From positions 192,632-256,631 of the forward strand of contig NZ_LGYO01000008.1 of assembly GCF_001263355.1 (NCBI RefSeq): DNA of 64,000 nucleotides, in the 5' to 3' direction. Origin of the DNA: Acetobacterium bakii. Lineage in GTDB: Bacteria > Bacillota > Clostridia > Eubacteriales > Eubacteriaceae. Shown here piece after piece: positions 1 through 8,702 of the stretch; within the stretch, counting starts at the first letter, position 1; each line of letters starts with the position of its first letter. The notes under the pieces are model-generated. The model saw only the letters and a list, made by a program, of their open reading frames with translations. It did not search any database and was not told the DNA's origin. Both the position numbers and the translations under genes were made by a program.

Positions 1-886
1 AGAATTGAAAACCTGCGATGTAATCTTAAAGGGACCCACAACCACACCAAGAGAAGGGGATCAATGGCCAAATATTGAAAGTGCCAATGTCGCCATGCGA
101 CGAGAGTTGGATTTATTTGCCAATGTTCGTCCGGTGAGTGTTCCTGAAAAAAATATTGATTGGGTATTCTATCGAGAAAATACCGAAGGCGCTTATGCAA
201 TCGGAAGCAAGGGTATTCATGTGAATGAAGATCTTGCCATTGACTTTACCGTGACAACCCAGGAGGGGTCCGATCGGATTATCAAGGCGGCTTTTGACTA
301 TGCTGAGAAATCCGGAAAAAACAAAGTAACCGTTGTTACAAAAGCAAATGTTATTAAAACAACAGACGGTAAATTTTTGGATGCGGCAAAAGCCATTGCC
401 AAGAATTATCCAACGGTTGAAATGGATGACTGGTATATCGATATCATGACCGCAAAACTTGTTGATGAAAAGCGACGCAGCCAGTTTAAGGTGATGGTCC
501 TTCCCAATCTTTATGGGGATATTTTAACCGATGAAGCGGCAGAATTTCAGGGTGGTGTCGGTACTGCCGGTTCTGCTAATATTGGAAAGCGCTATTCAAT
601 GTTTGAAGCCATTCATGGCTCAGCGCCGCGGATGGTGGATGAAGGTCGCGGACATTATGCCGACCCATGCAGCATTATTCGTGCAGTTGGCATGTTGCTG
701 GAACATATTGGATATAAGAATAAGGCGGATCAACTCCAGAAAGCCTTGGATATATGTGGTTTATACGAAAAAAAATTAGTGCTTACCGGTCGTGCTACCG
801 GTGCTACCGGTGCTGAATACGCGAACTATGTGATGGAAACCCTATCTAATGTTGATTTGGATGCAGTTTACGCACGTTATCAATAA
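1..886 (+). CDS. icd: NAD-dependent isocitrate dehydrogenase (3' part of gene)
   Basis: This is the C-terminal part of an isocitrate/isopropylmalate dehydrogenase family enzyme; the reading frame is open to the left edge, so the start lies outside the window. Visible family features are the substrate-binding stretch GPTTTP, the motif YRENTEGAYA, the catalytic lysine region VVTKANVIKTTDG, the metal-binding Asp region NLYGDILTDEAAEFQGG and the nucleotide-binding EAIHGSAPRM. YRENTEG and the short C-terminus fit the NAD-type isocitrate dehydrogenase used to make 2-oxoglutarate for glutamate in anaerobes with an incomplete TCA cycle. Tartrate or homoisocitrate dehydrogenases are related alternatives. 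An intrinsic terminator follows directly, so the gene ends its transcription unit. Confidence 0.85.
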   Translation, partial: ELKTCDVILKGPTTTPREGDQWPNIESANVAMRRELDLFANVRPVSVPEKNIDWVFYRENTEGAYAIGSKGIHVNEDLAIDFTVTTQEGSDRIIKAAFDYAEKSGKNKVTVVTKANVIKTTDGKFLDAAKAIAKNYPTVEMDDWYIDIMTAKLVDEKRRSQFKVMVLPNLYGDILTDEAAEFQGGVGTAGSANIGKRYSMFEAIHGSAPRMVDEGRGHYADPCSIIRAVGMLLEHIGYKNKADQLQKALDICGLYEKKLVLTGRATGATGAEYANYVMETLSNVDLDAVYARYQ

Positions 887-894
887 ATAAAAAA

Positions 895-919
895 GGGTGC
901 CATTGGGCACCCTTTTTTT
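895..919 (+). terminator. Intrinsic terminator after isocitrate dehydrogenase
   Basis: A 7-bp perfect stem, GGGTGCC (895-901) with GGCACCC (906-912), and a 4-base loop are followed by seven T. It separates the dehydrogenase from the next gene. Confidence 0.9.
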
Positions 920-950
920 AATTGCTTATTATTAGACGCAGGAGGAGAAA

Positions 951-2438
951 ATGCTGGAAAAAATTGATTTGAGTGTGACCATTGACAAAAAATCCTATCG
1001 TTTTGATAAGGAGGCACTTAGTATTCGAATTGGTGAGATTCAACGCAAAATATTAGATCTTGGCATTCCCGTCCTCATGATTTTTGAGGGATGGGACGCT
1101 GCGGGAAAAGGCACATTGATCAATGAAATTCTCATGCCACTGGATCCCAGATCGTTTAGAGTGTTTAATTTTAAAAAAGAAAATGAAGAGGAAATGAACC
1201 GTCCCTTTTTATGGCGGTATTGGACTAAAACCCCGGAAGACGGTCAGATTACCCTATTTAATTTAAGTTATTACACGGATTTAGTTAATCGAAGATCCTT
1301 AGATAACGCAAACCGCCAGGGGCTAATGAGGCAAGCCAATCAATTTGAACAAACTTTGTCGGATGATGGCATGGTGATTTTTAAATTTTTTATACATATC
1401 AGTAAAAGAGAACAAAAAAAACGCTTCAAAAAACTTGCTGAAAACGACGCCACAGCGTGGCGGGTTACTTCAAAAGATAAAAATGAAAACAAACACTACG
1501 AAAAACTTTATGACATTGTTAACAGGGGTTTGGAGTTAACCGACAACGATTGTTCACCATGGACAATCATTGAAGGCGAACAAAAGGAATATGCTTTAAC
1601 TAAAGTTTTAAATACCATTGTGACCCGTTTGGATAAGGCAATTGAAAAAGCCGAGAGAAATCCGAAAGCAGTATTGTCCCCATTGATTAAGCCAGGTGAT
1701 TTGCCTTTTCAATCAAAAATACTTGATGCAGTTACCTTGGCACAGACAATGACCGAGGAAGAATACCAGGAAGAACTGAAGGTTTGCCAAAAGAAAATCA
1801 GATTATTGCAGCACGAGTTATATAGGGTGCGAATTCCACTTATTATTGGGTTTGAAGGTTGGGATGCAGCAGGGAAAGGGGGATGCATAAAACGTCTTGC
1901 CCGGAACATGGATCCCCGGGGTTATACGGTTTATCCCACCGCAAAGCCAAATGATATTGAAAGAAAACATCACTATCTATGGCGCTTCTGGAGAGATGTG
2001 CCCAAAAATGGACACGTGGCGATTTGGGACCGTACCTGGTATGGCCGAGTGATGGTCGAGCCCATCGAAGGGTTTTGCACAGTCGAAGAGTATGAACGAA
2101 GTTATCGGGAGATTAATGAGTTTGAAAAACAATTAACTGATTGGGGCGCGATTGTTATAAAATTCTGGCTGCAAATAGACCAGGATGAACAATTGAAACG
2201 TTTTACCGAACGTGAAAATAATCCCATGAAAGAATGGAAGATCACCGATGAGGATTGGCGAAATCGGGAAAAATGGGAAGTGTATAAAATTGCAGTTGAC
2301 GCTATGCTATTAAAAAACTCTACACTCCATGCGCCATGGATTATTGTTGAGTCGCAAAATAAGTATTATGCTCGTATTAAGGTTCTTAAAGAGGTTATTG
2401 CTGCTATTGAAAATCAAATAGAAATTCAAAGCAGGTAA
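951..2438 (+). CDS. Two-domain PPK2 family protein (polyphosphate:AMP phosphotransferase type)
   Basis: The 495-residue product has two tandem PPK2 domains. Each starts with a Walker A-like GWDAAGKG, near residue 46 and residue 303. The second half keeps the Walker B/lid features WDRTWYGRV and PNDIERKHHYLWRFW. In the first half the equivalent position reads NLSYYTDLV, so the D-R pair is lost. Known two-domain PPK2 enzymes phosphorylate AMP to ADP with polyphosphate; by analogy this is a cytoplasmic nucleotide-recharging enzyme, with only the C-terminal half expected to be catalytic. The start is fixed by the strong site AGGAGGAG a few bases upstream of ATG 951. It appears monocistronic, between a terminator and the promoter region of nifJ. 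Confidence 0.8.
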   Translation: MLEKIDLSVTIDKKSYRFDKEALSIRIGEIQRKILDLGIPVLMIFEGWDAAGKGTLINEILMPLDPRSFRVFNFKKENEEEMNRPFLWRYWTKTPEDGQITLFNLSYYTDLVNRRSLDNANRQGLMRQANQFEQTLSDDGMVIFKFFIHISKREQKKRFKKLAENDATAWRVTSKDKNENKHYEKLYDIVNRGLELTDNDCSPWTIIEGEQKEYALTKVLNTIVTRLDKAIEKAERNPKAVLSPLIKPGDLPFQSKILDAVTLAQTMTEEEYQEELKVCQKKIRLLQHELYRVRIPLIIGFEGWDAAGKGGCIKRLARNMDPRGYTVYPTAKPNDIERKHHYLWRFWRDVPKNGHVAIWDRTWYGRVMVEPIEGFCTVEEYERSYREINEFEKQLTDWGAIVIKFWLQIDQDEQLKRFTERENNPMKEWKITDEDWRNREKWEVYKIAVDAMLLKNSTLHAPWIIVESQNKYYARIKVLKEVIAAIENQIEIQSR

Positions 2439-2632
2439 ATAATTTTTATTTATTGTAATTCATAATGATTAAAGAGATCGTTATCGGTACTTATTAAAAC
2501 GAAAAATTACCTATAATAAAGTGTATACACCTAAAACCTATTGTGATATAATTTTAGTGATAAAATTTTGCCATTTTTTCACAAGAAGAAAAAAATAAAA
2601 AATAATCTGAAATATTTTCGAGGAGGAAATTT
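2439..2632 (+). promoter_or_regulatory. AT-rich leader/promoter region of nifJ
   Basis: This 194-base gap is very AT-rich. Two TATAAT hexamers (2512-2517 and 2547-2552) are candidate -10 boxes for nifJ, but neither has a convincing -35 at 17 bases. A strong Shine-Dalgarno site GAGGAGG precedes ATG 2633. I see no clear terminator for the upstream gene. Confidence 0.4.
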
Positions 2633-5600
2633 ATGCCTAAAAAAATGATGACTATGGATGGAAATAACGCAGCTGCTCATGTAGCTTATGCCTTTACCGA
2701 GGTTGCCGCTATTTTTCCAATTACACCTTCATCCACAATGGCGGAATATGCCGATGTGTGGGCTTCTCAAGGACGAAAAAATATCTTTGATGAAGTTGTT
2801 AAAGTTACTGAAATGCAATCAGAAGGTGGCGCTGCCGGTGCCGTTCATGGTTCGCTTGCCGCTGGTGCATTAACCACAACCTTTACTGCTTCCCAAGGAT
2901 TATTATTGATGATTCCAAATATGTATAAAATAGCAGGCGAATTATTGCCATGTGTTTTTCATGTGACCGCTCGTACGATTGCTGCCCAGGCACTTTCGAT
3001 TTTTGGAGATCATAGTGATGTGATGGCTTGTCGCCAAACCGGTTTTGCCATGCTGGCATCCGGTGGTGTTCAAGAGGTTATGGATCTGGCTGGGGTGGCC
3101 CATTTAGCCGCCATTAAAACCAGAGTGCCATTTATGCATTTCTTTGATGGCTTTAGAACATCTCACGAAATTCAAAAAATTGAAGTGATTGATTACGAAG
3201 ATTTGAAAAAGTTAGCGGATTTTGATGCAATACAGGCATTCAGAAATAATGCTTTAAATCCTGAACACCCTGTCATTCGGGGAACAGCTCAAAACCCTGA
3301 TATTTATTTCCAGGCACGTGAAGCAAGTAATCCATTTTATGCAAACATCCCAGAGATTGTTGCCGATTACATGGAAAAAATTTCTGAACTAACCGGCAGG
3401 GACTATCATTTATTTGATTACTATGGTTCCCCCGATGCTGAAAATATCATCATCGCGATGGGTTCTGTAACAGACACCATTGAAGAAACCATTGATTACC
3501 TGATTGCTCAGGGAGAAAAAGCCGGTGTGGTCAAAGTTCGTCTGTTCAGACCATTTGCTCCGGAATATTTGTTAAAGGTATTGCCAAAAACCGTTAAAAA
3601 AATTGCTGTTTTAGATCGTACCAAAGAACCTGGTTCATTAGGCGAACCTTTATACCAGGATATTTGTACCGTGTTTTATGGTAAAGCGGTACAACCGCTT
3701 GTTGTTGGGGGCCGTTATGGCTTGAGTTCCAAAGATACAACCCCGGCACAAATTAAAGCAGTATACGATAACTTAAAATTGGATGCACCTAAAGATAAGT
3801 TCACCATTGGTATCGTGGATGATGTTACTTTTACAAATCTTGAATTAGGTGAAAACCTGAATACCGTCCCATCAGGAACTAAGGGCTGTAAATTCTGGGG
3901 TCTGGGTTCTGACGGCACCGTTGGTGCCAATAAATCAGCCATTAAGATTATTGGGGATCATACTGATTTATATGCCCAGGGATATTTTTCTTACGATAGT
4001 AAAAAATCCGGTGGCGTTACGGTTTCACATCTTAGATTTGGTAAAAAACCGATTAAATCGACTTACCTTATTGTCAATTCTGATTTTGTATCCTGTTCAA
4101 CCCAGGCCTATGTGAATCAATATGACCTGTTAAAGGGTCTTAAAAAAGGTGGCACCTTCCTGCTTAACACGGTTTGGACCGTAGCAGAGCTGGAAGAAAA
4201 AATTCCCGCATCCATGAAAAAATACATTGCCGATAATAATATTAATTTTAATATTATTAACGCTACAAAAATTGCTGAAGACATTGGTCTTGGGCGACGT
4301 ACTAATATGATTATGCAATCGGCATTCTTTAAATTGGCGGATATTATTCCTATTGATGATGCCGTTAAATTCTCTAAAGCCGGGATTTTAAAATCCTACG
4401 GCAAAAAAGGTCAGAAAATCGTTGACTTAAATAATGAAGCCGTTGATCAGGGCATTAATGCACTAGTAAAAGTTGAAGTACCGGAATCTTGGAAAAGTCT
4501 TGTCTCTGAAACCGTTGCTGAAGAAAATGTACCTGAATTCATTACGAATATCTTACGTCCGATCAATCGGCTGGCAGGGGATGATATTCCAGTTTCAGCC
4601 TTCACCGGTGTAGAAGATGGTACATTTATGGCCGGGTCTTCTCAGTATGAAAAACGCGGAATTGCAGTGAATGTTCCAAAATGGATTCCTGAAAACTGTA
4701 TTCAATGTAATCAATGTGCATTTGTATGCCCGCATGCAGTTATTCGTCCAAACTTATTGGATGAAGGCGAAAAAGCAGCAGCTCCCGCCGGATTTGAAAC
4801 CATCAAGGCCACTGGGAAACAACTTGCCGGATTGGAATACCGCATTCAGATCAGTCCTCTGGATTGTACCGGTTGCGGAAACTGTGAGGATGTATGTCCC
4901 GCAAAAATAAAAGCATTGGTAATGGAACCGATTGAAACTCAATCCGATCAGATTGCCAATTGGAATTATGCAACAACCATAAAAATTAAAGATAACCTGC
5001 TCAATAAAGGAACGGTTAAAGGCAGTCAGTTCTGTCAGCCACTCTTAGAGTTCTCCGGAGCTTGTGCAGGTTGCGGCGAAACACCTTATGCTAAAACAGT
5101 GACTCAATTATTTGGCGACCGCATGATGGTAGCTAATGCTACTGGCTGTTCGTCTATTTGGGGTGCATCATCACCATCCACACCTTACTGTAAAAATGCC
5201 GAAGGTAAAGGACCCGCCTGGGCAAATTCATTATTTGAAGACAATGCTGAGTTTGGCTTTGGGATGATGATAGCTACCGAAAAAATGGCTGATACCATCC
5301 AAAACTATCTCAAAGAAATTATGGCGGCAGATGCTCCTGAAGCAGTGAAAACTGCGGGTCAAGCATGGATCGACAGCAGAAAAAATGCCGACGCATCAAA
5401 AATTGCCTCTGCACAACTGGTTGAAGCACTTAAGATTTATTCGCCAGAGGGTTCATTAGCCCAACGTGTGAAATTTATCAAAGACAACGAAGCTTTCTTA
5501 GTTAAAAAATCCCAATGGGTTTTTGGTGGCGATGGCTGGGCCTACGATATTGGCTACGGTGGATTAGACCATGTTTTAGCTTCACATAAAAACATCAATG

Positions 5601-6157
5601 TTTTAGTAATGGATACTGAAATTTATTCAAATACCGGTGGTCAGGCTTCAAAATCCACACCAACCGCTGCGGTTGCTCAATTTGCATCAGCAGGTGAGAG
5701 AATTAAGAAAAAAGACCTTGGTATGATGGCTGTAACCTATGGTTATGTGTATGTTGCTCAGGTTGCCATGGGTGCTGATAAAAACCAATTTATGAAAGCC
5801 CTTCAGGAGGCTGAAGCTTATGATGGTCCTTCGCTAATCATTGCATATGCACCATGTATTAATCATGGCATAAAAGGTGGCATGAGCCGTACCCAAACTC
5901 ATGAAGCATTTGCCGTGGAATCAGGATACTGGCATTTGTATCGATTTAACCCAACATTGAAAGAAGAAGGTAAAAACCCATTCATTTTAGATTCAAAAGA
6001 ACCTGATATGAGTAAATTTACTGAGTTCCTAGACTCAGAAGTTCGTTATACCTCACTGAAACTGACCTTCCCAGAAGTTTCTGAAACGCTTTATGATAAA
6101 GCGAAAGAAGAAGCAACAGAACGTTATTTGGGTTACAAAAGCATGTCTGAAAAATAA
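2633..6157 (+). CDS. nifJ: Pyruvate:ferredoxin (flavodoxin) oxidoreductase, single-chain
   Basis: The 1174-residue, single-polypeptide enzyme oxidatively decarboxylates pyruvate to acetyl-CoA and CO2 while reducing ferredoxin; in acetogens it links the acetyl-CoA pathway to pyruvate. Domain order is the PFOR N-terminal pyruvate domain (MDGNNAAAHVAYAF, ITPSST), domain II, the gamma-like domain (residues about 420-600), an insert with two 4Fe-4S binding motifs (CIQCNQCAFVCP near 688 and CTGCGNCEDVCP near 744), then the TPP domain with CAGCGETPY and GDGWAYDIGYGGLDH near 966, ending in the NTGGQ metal site near 1000. Length and domain order match the NifJ family. It stands alone with its own terminator. 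Confidence 0.97.
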   Translation: MPKKMMTMDGNNAAAHVAYAFTEVAAIFPITPSSTMAEYADVWASQGRKNIFDEVVKVTEMQSEGGAAGAVHGSLAAGALTTTFTASQGLLLMIPNMYKIAGELLPCVFHVTARTIAAQALSIFGDHSDVMACRQTGFAMLASGGVQEVMDLAGVAHLAAIKTRVPFMHFFDGFRTSHEIQKIEVIDYEDLKKLADFDAIQAFRNNALNPEHPVIRGTAQNPDIYFQAREASNPFYANIPEIVADYMEKISELTGRDYHLFDYYGSPDAENIIIAMGSVTDTIEETIDYLIAQGEKAGVVKVRLFRPFAPEYLLKVLPKTVKKIAVLDRTKEPGSLGEPLYQDICTVFYGKAVQPLVVGGRYGLSSKDTTPAQIKAVYDNLKLDAPKDKFTIGIVDDVTFTNLELGENLNTVPSGTKGCKFWGLGSDGTVGANKSAIKIIGDHTDLYAQGYFSYDSKKSGGVTVSHLRFGKKPIKSTYLIVNSDFVSCSTQAYVNQYDLLKGLKKGGTFLLNTVWTVAELEEKIPASMKKYIADNNINFNIINATKIAEDIGLGRRTNMIMQSAFFKLADIIPIDDAVKFSKAGILKSYGKKGQKIVDLNNEAVDQGINALVKVEVPESWKSLVSETVAEENVPEFITNILRPINRLAGDDIPVSAFTGVEDGTFMAGSSQYEKRGIAVNVPKWIPENCIQCNQCAFVCPHAVIRPNLLDEGEKAAAPAGFETIKATGKQLAGLEYRIQISPLDCTGCGNCEDVCPAKIKALVMEPIETQSDQIANWNYATTIKIKDNLLNKGTVKGSQFCQPLLEFSGACAGCGETPYAKTVTQLFGDRMMVANATGCSSIWGASSPSTPYCKNAEGKGPAWANSLFEDNAEFGFGMMIATEKMADTIQNYLKEIMAADAPEAVKTAGQAWIDSRKNADASKIASAQLVEALKIYSPEGSLAQRVKFIKDNEAFLVKKSQWVFGGDGWAYDIGYGGLDHVLASHKNINVLVMDTEIYSNTGGQASKSTPTAAVAQFASAGERIKKKDLGMMAVTYGYVYVAQVAMGADKNQFMKALQEAEAYDGPSLIIAYAPCINHGIKGGMSRTQTHEAFAVESGYWHLYRFNPTLKEEGKNPFILDSKEPDMSKFTEFLDSEVRYTSLKLTFPEVSETLYDKAKEEATERYLGYKSMSEK

Positions 6158-6169
6158 AAATTCATAAAA

Positions 6170-6196
6170 AAGAAACCTTTCGGGGTTTCTTTTTTT
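6170..6196 (+). terminator. Intrinsic terminator of nifJ
   Basis: AAGAAACC (6170-6177) pairs with GGTTTCTT (6184-6191) around a short TTTCGG loop and runs into a T tract. Confidence 0.88.
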
Positions 6197-6385
6197 ATGA
6201 TCTGCTGCTATACGGATGAATATAAATTAGATAAAACTCAAAGGAGATACTATCGGCTTCAGGAGCTCGTTCATCAGGAGAAATAGGAGAGGATCATCAG
6301 CCGGAAAGTACATTTGATTCCCCTGGTATTAAAAACAGCCTGGAAATGGCATCAGGCACATCTCCAGGGCTTTGAAGAAAAATAA
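6197..6385 (+). pseudogene. Possible gene remnant with an internal TAG stop
   Basis: The gap after nifJ holds a frame that is open from ATG 6197 to TAA 6383-6385 except for one TAG at 6284-6286. The first part contains TQRRYYRLQELVHQEK and the second ERIISRKVHLIPLVLKTAWK. The local base composition is less AT-rich than neighbouring gaps. The ATG lies in the terminator T tract and has no ribosome binding site, so expression as read is doubtful. I do not recognise a family. A second frame is also open over the same bases, so this may be chance. Confidence 0.2.
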
Positions 6386-6393
6386 GTAAAAAA

Positions 6394-6690
6394 TTAAAAA
6401 TCAAGGGTGTTGAAATATTCTGCAACCGTCATATCCATGGCGGTTAGAAGAGTTTCAATGCCCTTTAACTTTACGGAATAATGCATTTCAACACCGATTT
6501 TCTGACTTTCCAGAATACCGGCTTCTCGGAGTATTCTCAGATGCTGGGAAAGGTTGGCCTGGCTAAAATCAAAGGAACGATGAAGCACACACACACACTG
6601 AGGTTCCGCAAGGAGAAACTTTACAATTTTAAGACGGATGGGATGTCCAAGCGCTTTAAATATTTTAACCGAAACATCGTCGGAATTCAT
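6394..6690 (-). CDS. ArsR/SmtB-family transcriptional regulator
   Basis: A 98-residue winged-helix repressor. The family core is clear: KALGHPIRLKIVKFL, then FSQANLSQHLRILREAGIL as the recognition helix and ESQKIGVEMHYSV as the wing. A CVC pair sits just before the recognition helix, at the place where ArsR proteins carry their metalloid-binding ELCVCDL motif, so a thiophilic ligand or persulfide could be the signal. I chose ATG 6690 because AGAGGA lies just upstream; the longer frame to 6771 only overlaps the preceding gene. It begins 13 bases after the stop of the CoA-disulfide reductase/rhodanese gene and is presumably co-transcribed with it and autoregulatory. Confidence 0.85.
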   Translation of the reverse strand: MNSDDVSVKIFKALGHPIRLKIVKFLLAEPQCVCVLHRSFDFSQANLSQHLRILREAGILESQKIGVEMHYSVKLKGIETLLTAMDMTVAEYFNTLDF

Positions 6691-6703
6691 AAGATCCTCT
6701 TTT

Positions 6704-8344
6704 CTATTTTTCTTTGGTTGCCTCGAAAAATTCATAACCTCCTGAAAGATTATATACTTTTTTAAAACCATGATTAATCAGAATATTCTGGGTAGCATTC
6801 CCAGTAACACCCTTATTGCAGTACGTCACAATCGGAGCGCTTTTGTTGAGCATTGAAAGCCTGCCACGGAGTTCGCTGTGGGGAATGTTTTTGGCGTTTG
6901 GAATATGGCTATCCTGATATTGCTGCTCAATCCGGGTATCAATAATTTCAAATACTTCTTCTGAATTCAATTTTTTTTTTAGTGTCTCGGAGGTTATGAG
7001 ATCACGTCCGTTGTTTAAGGCATTATCCAAAATCATTCCGGTATAGTGGATAGGATCCTTAGTATTGGAAAAAGGCGGGGCATAACCAAGATCAAGGTTA
7101 AAGAGCTCATCCACTGTTGCACCATAGGTAATAAGTGTCACAAAAACATCCAGGCGTTTATCCACACCTTCGTAACCGATGATCTGAACACCCAGAATTT
7201 TTCCGGTATCTTTGTCAGCAATGGCCTTAATTATCATTTCCCGACCACCTGTGTAAGCAGGCTTATTTGGCTTAATGTTATGAGATACTAAGAAATCATA
7301 TCCGTTTTTTATGGCTTCAGCTTCGGATAATCCGGTGCTGCCGATGCTGAGATCAAAAAATTTAAAGATGCCGGTTCCCAGGTTGCCCGTATAAATCATA
7401 TTTCCACCGGTGATACTATCACCACAGATTCGTCCGGTCTTGTTTGCAGTGGAACCCAGAGGACGGTAGTGGGGTTTCTTTGTAACGGCTGACCAGGTTT
7501 CGATACAATCGCCACAAGCATACACATCGGTATCAATGGTCATCATGTGTTCATCGACCTTAATGGCACCGGTTGTTCCAAGAATAAGTCCCGCATCTTC
7601 AGCCAGAGAGACGTTTGGTTTTACACCGGTGGCGATGATAATCATTTCCCCGGGAATAAGAGTTCCGTTATCCAGGAGAACGCCCTGATTTGTAGCTTCC
7701 ACAACATTGGAATTTTTAAAAATGCTGATTTCCATTTTGCTAAGAATTGATTCGAGATACTTAGACATATCTTCATCGAGATTGGGAGTAAGCTTTCCGG
7801 CACGTTCTACCAGGATTACTTTAATACCTGCATCAATGAGATTTTCCATAACTTCAAAACCGATGAAACCGGAACCAACAATTACTGCAGTTTTAGGTAA
7901 ATGTTTTTGCATAAATGTTTTTATGGCAACGGCATTCTGAACATTTCTGAGAAAAAATACATTGGCATTGTGAATTCCCTTGATCGGCGGCACAAAAGCA
8001 TGAGCACCGGTACTGATAATAAGTTTATCATAAACATCCTTGAAGGTATTGCCAGTGACTAAATTTTTCACCAAAAGGGTTTTGTGGTAAATGTCAATTT
8101 TCAAAACTTCATGACGTGTAAAAATATCGATGTTATATTTTGCCTTGAAAAAACCGGCATCTCGCGGAACCAGTGATTCAATCGAAGGCACCTTGCCGCC
8201 AATATAATAAGGGAGACCACAACCGGAATAAGAAATATCCTGGTCTTTTTCATAAATAACGATATCAGCATAATCATTATTTCTACGAGCCTTTGCAGCG
8301 GCTGAGGTACCTGCAGCTACAGCACCAATGACAATGATTTTCAT
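6704..8344 (-). CDS. CoA-disulfide reductase-like FAD enzyme fused to a rhodanese domain
   Basis: The 546-residue protein has an N-terminal FAD/NAD(P)H pyridine nucleotide-disulfide oxidoreductase (IGAVAAGTSAAAKARR dinucleotide fold; single redox Cys42 in SYSGCGLPYY; second Rossmann motif VGSGFIGFEV; FAD motif VYACGDCIE) and a C-terminal rhodanese domain from about residue 440, with its catalytic Cys near 508 in VTYCNKGVTG. This matches CoADR-RHD proteins, which reduce CoA disulfide or CoA persulfide and polysulfide. The single active-site Cys also occurs in NADH oxidases/peroxidases. Together with the downstream ArsR regulator it looks like a sulfur- or disulfide-stress response unit. The start is supported by AAAAGGAGAT upstream of ATG 8344. 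Confidence 0.87.
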   Translation of the reverse strand: MKIIVIGAVAAGTSAAAKARRNNDYADIVIYEKDQDISYSGCGLPYYIGGKVPSIESLVPRDAGFFKAKYNIDIFTRHEVLKIDIYHKTLLVKNLVTGNTFKDVYDKLIISTGAHAFVPPIKGIHNANVFFLRNVQNAVAIKTFMQKHLPKTAVIVGSGFIGFEVMENLIDAGIKVILVERAGKLTPNLDEDMSKYLESILSKMEISIFKNSNVVEATNQGVLLDNGTLIPGEMIIIATGVKPNVSLAEDAGLILGTTGAIKVDEHMMTIDTDVYACGDCIETWSAVTKKPHYRPLGSTANKTGRICGDSITGGNMIYTGNLGTGIFKFFDLSIGSTGLSEAEAIKNGYDFLVSHNIKPNKPAYTGGREMIIKAIADKDTGKILGVQIIGYEGVDKRLDVFVTLITYGATVDELFNLDLGYAPPFSNTKDPIHYTGMILDNALNNGRDLITSETLKKKLNSEEVFEIIDTRIEQQYQDSHIPNAKNIPHSELRGRLSMLNKSAPIVTYCNKGVTGNATQNILINHGFKKVYNLSGGYEFFEATKEK

Positions 8345-8702
8345 GGCTATCTCCTTTTGTTTTTTAATAATTCTGATAAATTCAGTAAAAGTCTAAAAAT
8401 CAATTGAATCCATAATAACTCCATTATAATCAATTAACAGTATAAATGCAATCTTGTTTTCCATGTTGGAAAATTTACAGAGAATCAAAAGTTCTTCCCC
8501 TAATGAAGAATCGTTATAAATAAAAGAATAAACGAAAATTAATTCAGTTCTTGCAATCAACAATAAAAAATAATTTTTTCAGTAAGAATAAAATAAATCT
8601 AAAAGATGGACGTAGGAAAATATTATGGTATACTAAACAGAAAATCCCCTATTTACAGCATCTTAACCAGTCCTTATTATTTCAACAAGGGAGCAGAACG
8701 TC
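8345..8702. promoter_or_regulatory. Divergent promoter region between sulfur-stress and exopolysaccharide operons
   Basis: This 358-base gap contains no gene I can support. It holds a perfect inverted repeat TTTTCCA-TGT-TGGAAAA at 8457-8473, a candidate operator. For the plus strand, TATACT at 8629-8634 is a plausible -10 for the exopolysaccharide operon, with only a weak -35 (ATGGAC, 8606-8611). The Shine-Dalgarno site AAGGGAG precedes ATG 8703. Confidence 0.4.

Noticed and set aside
6284-6286. TAG read as pyrrolysine in the post-nifJ frame
   Set aside because: The frame lacks a ribosome site and any recognisable family, and no pyl genes or downstream structure are seen; a remnant or chance frame is simpler.
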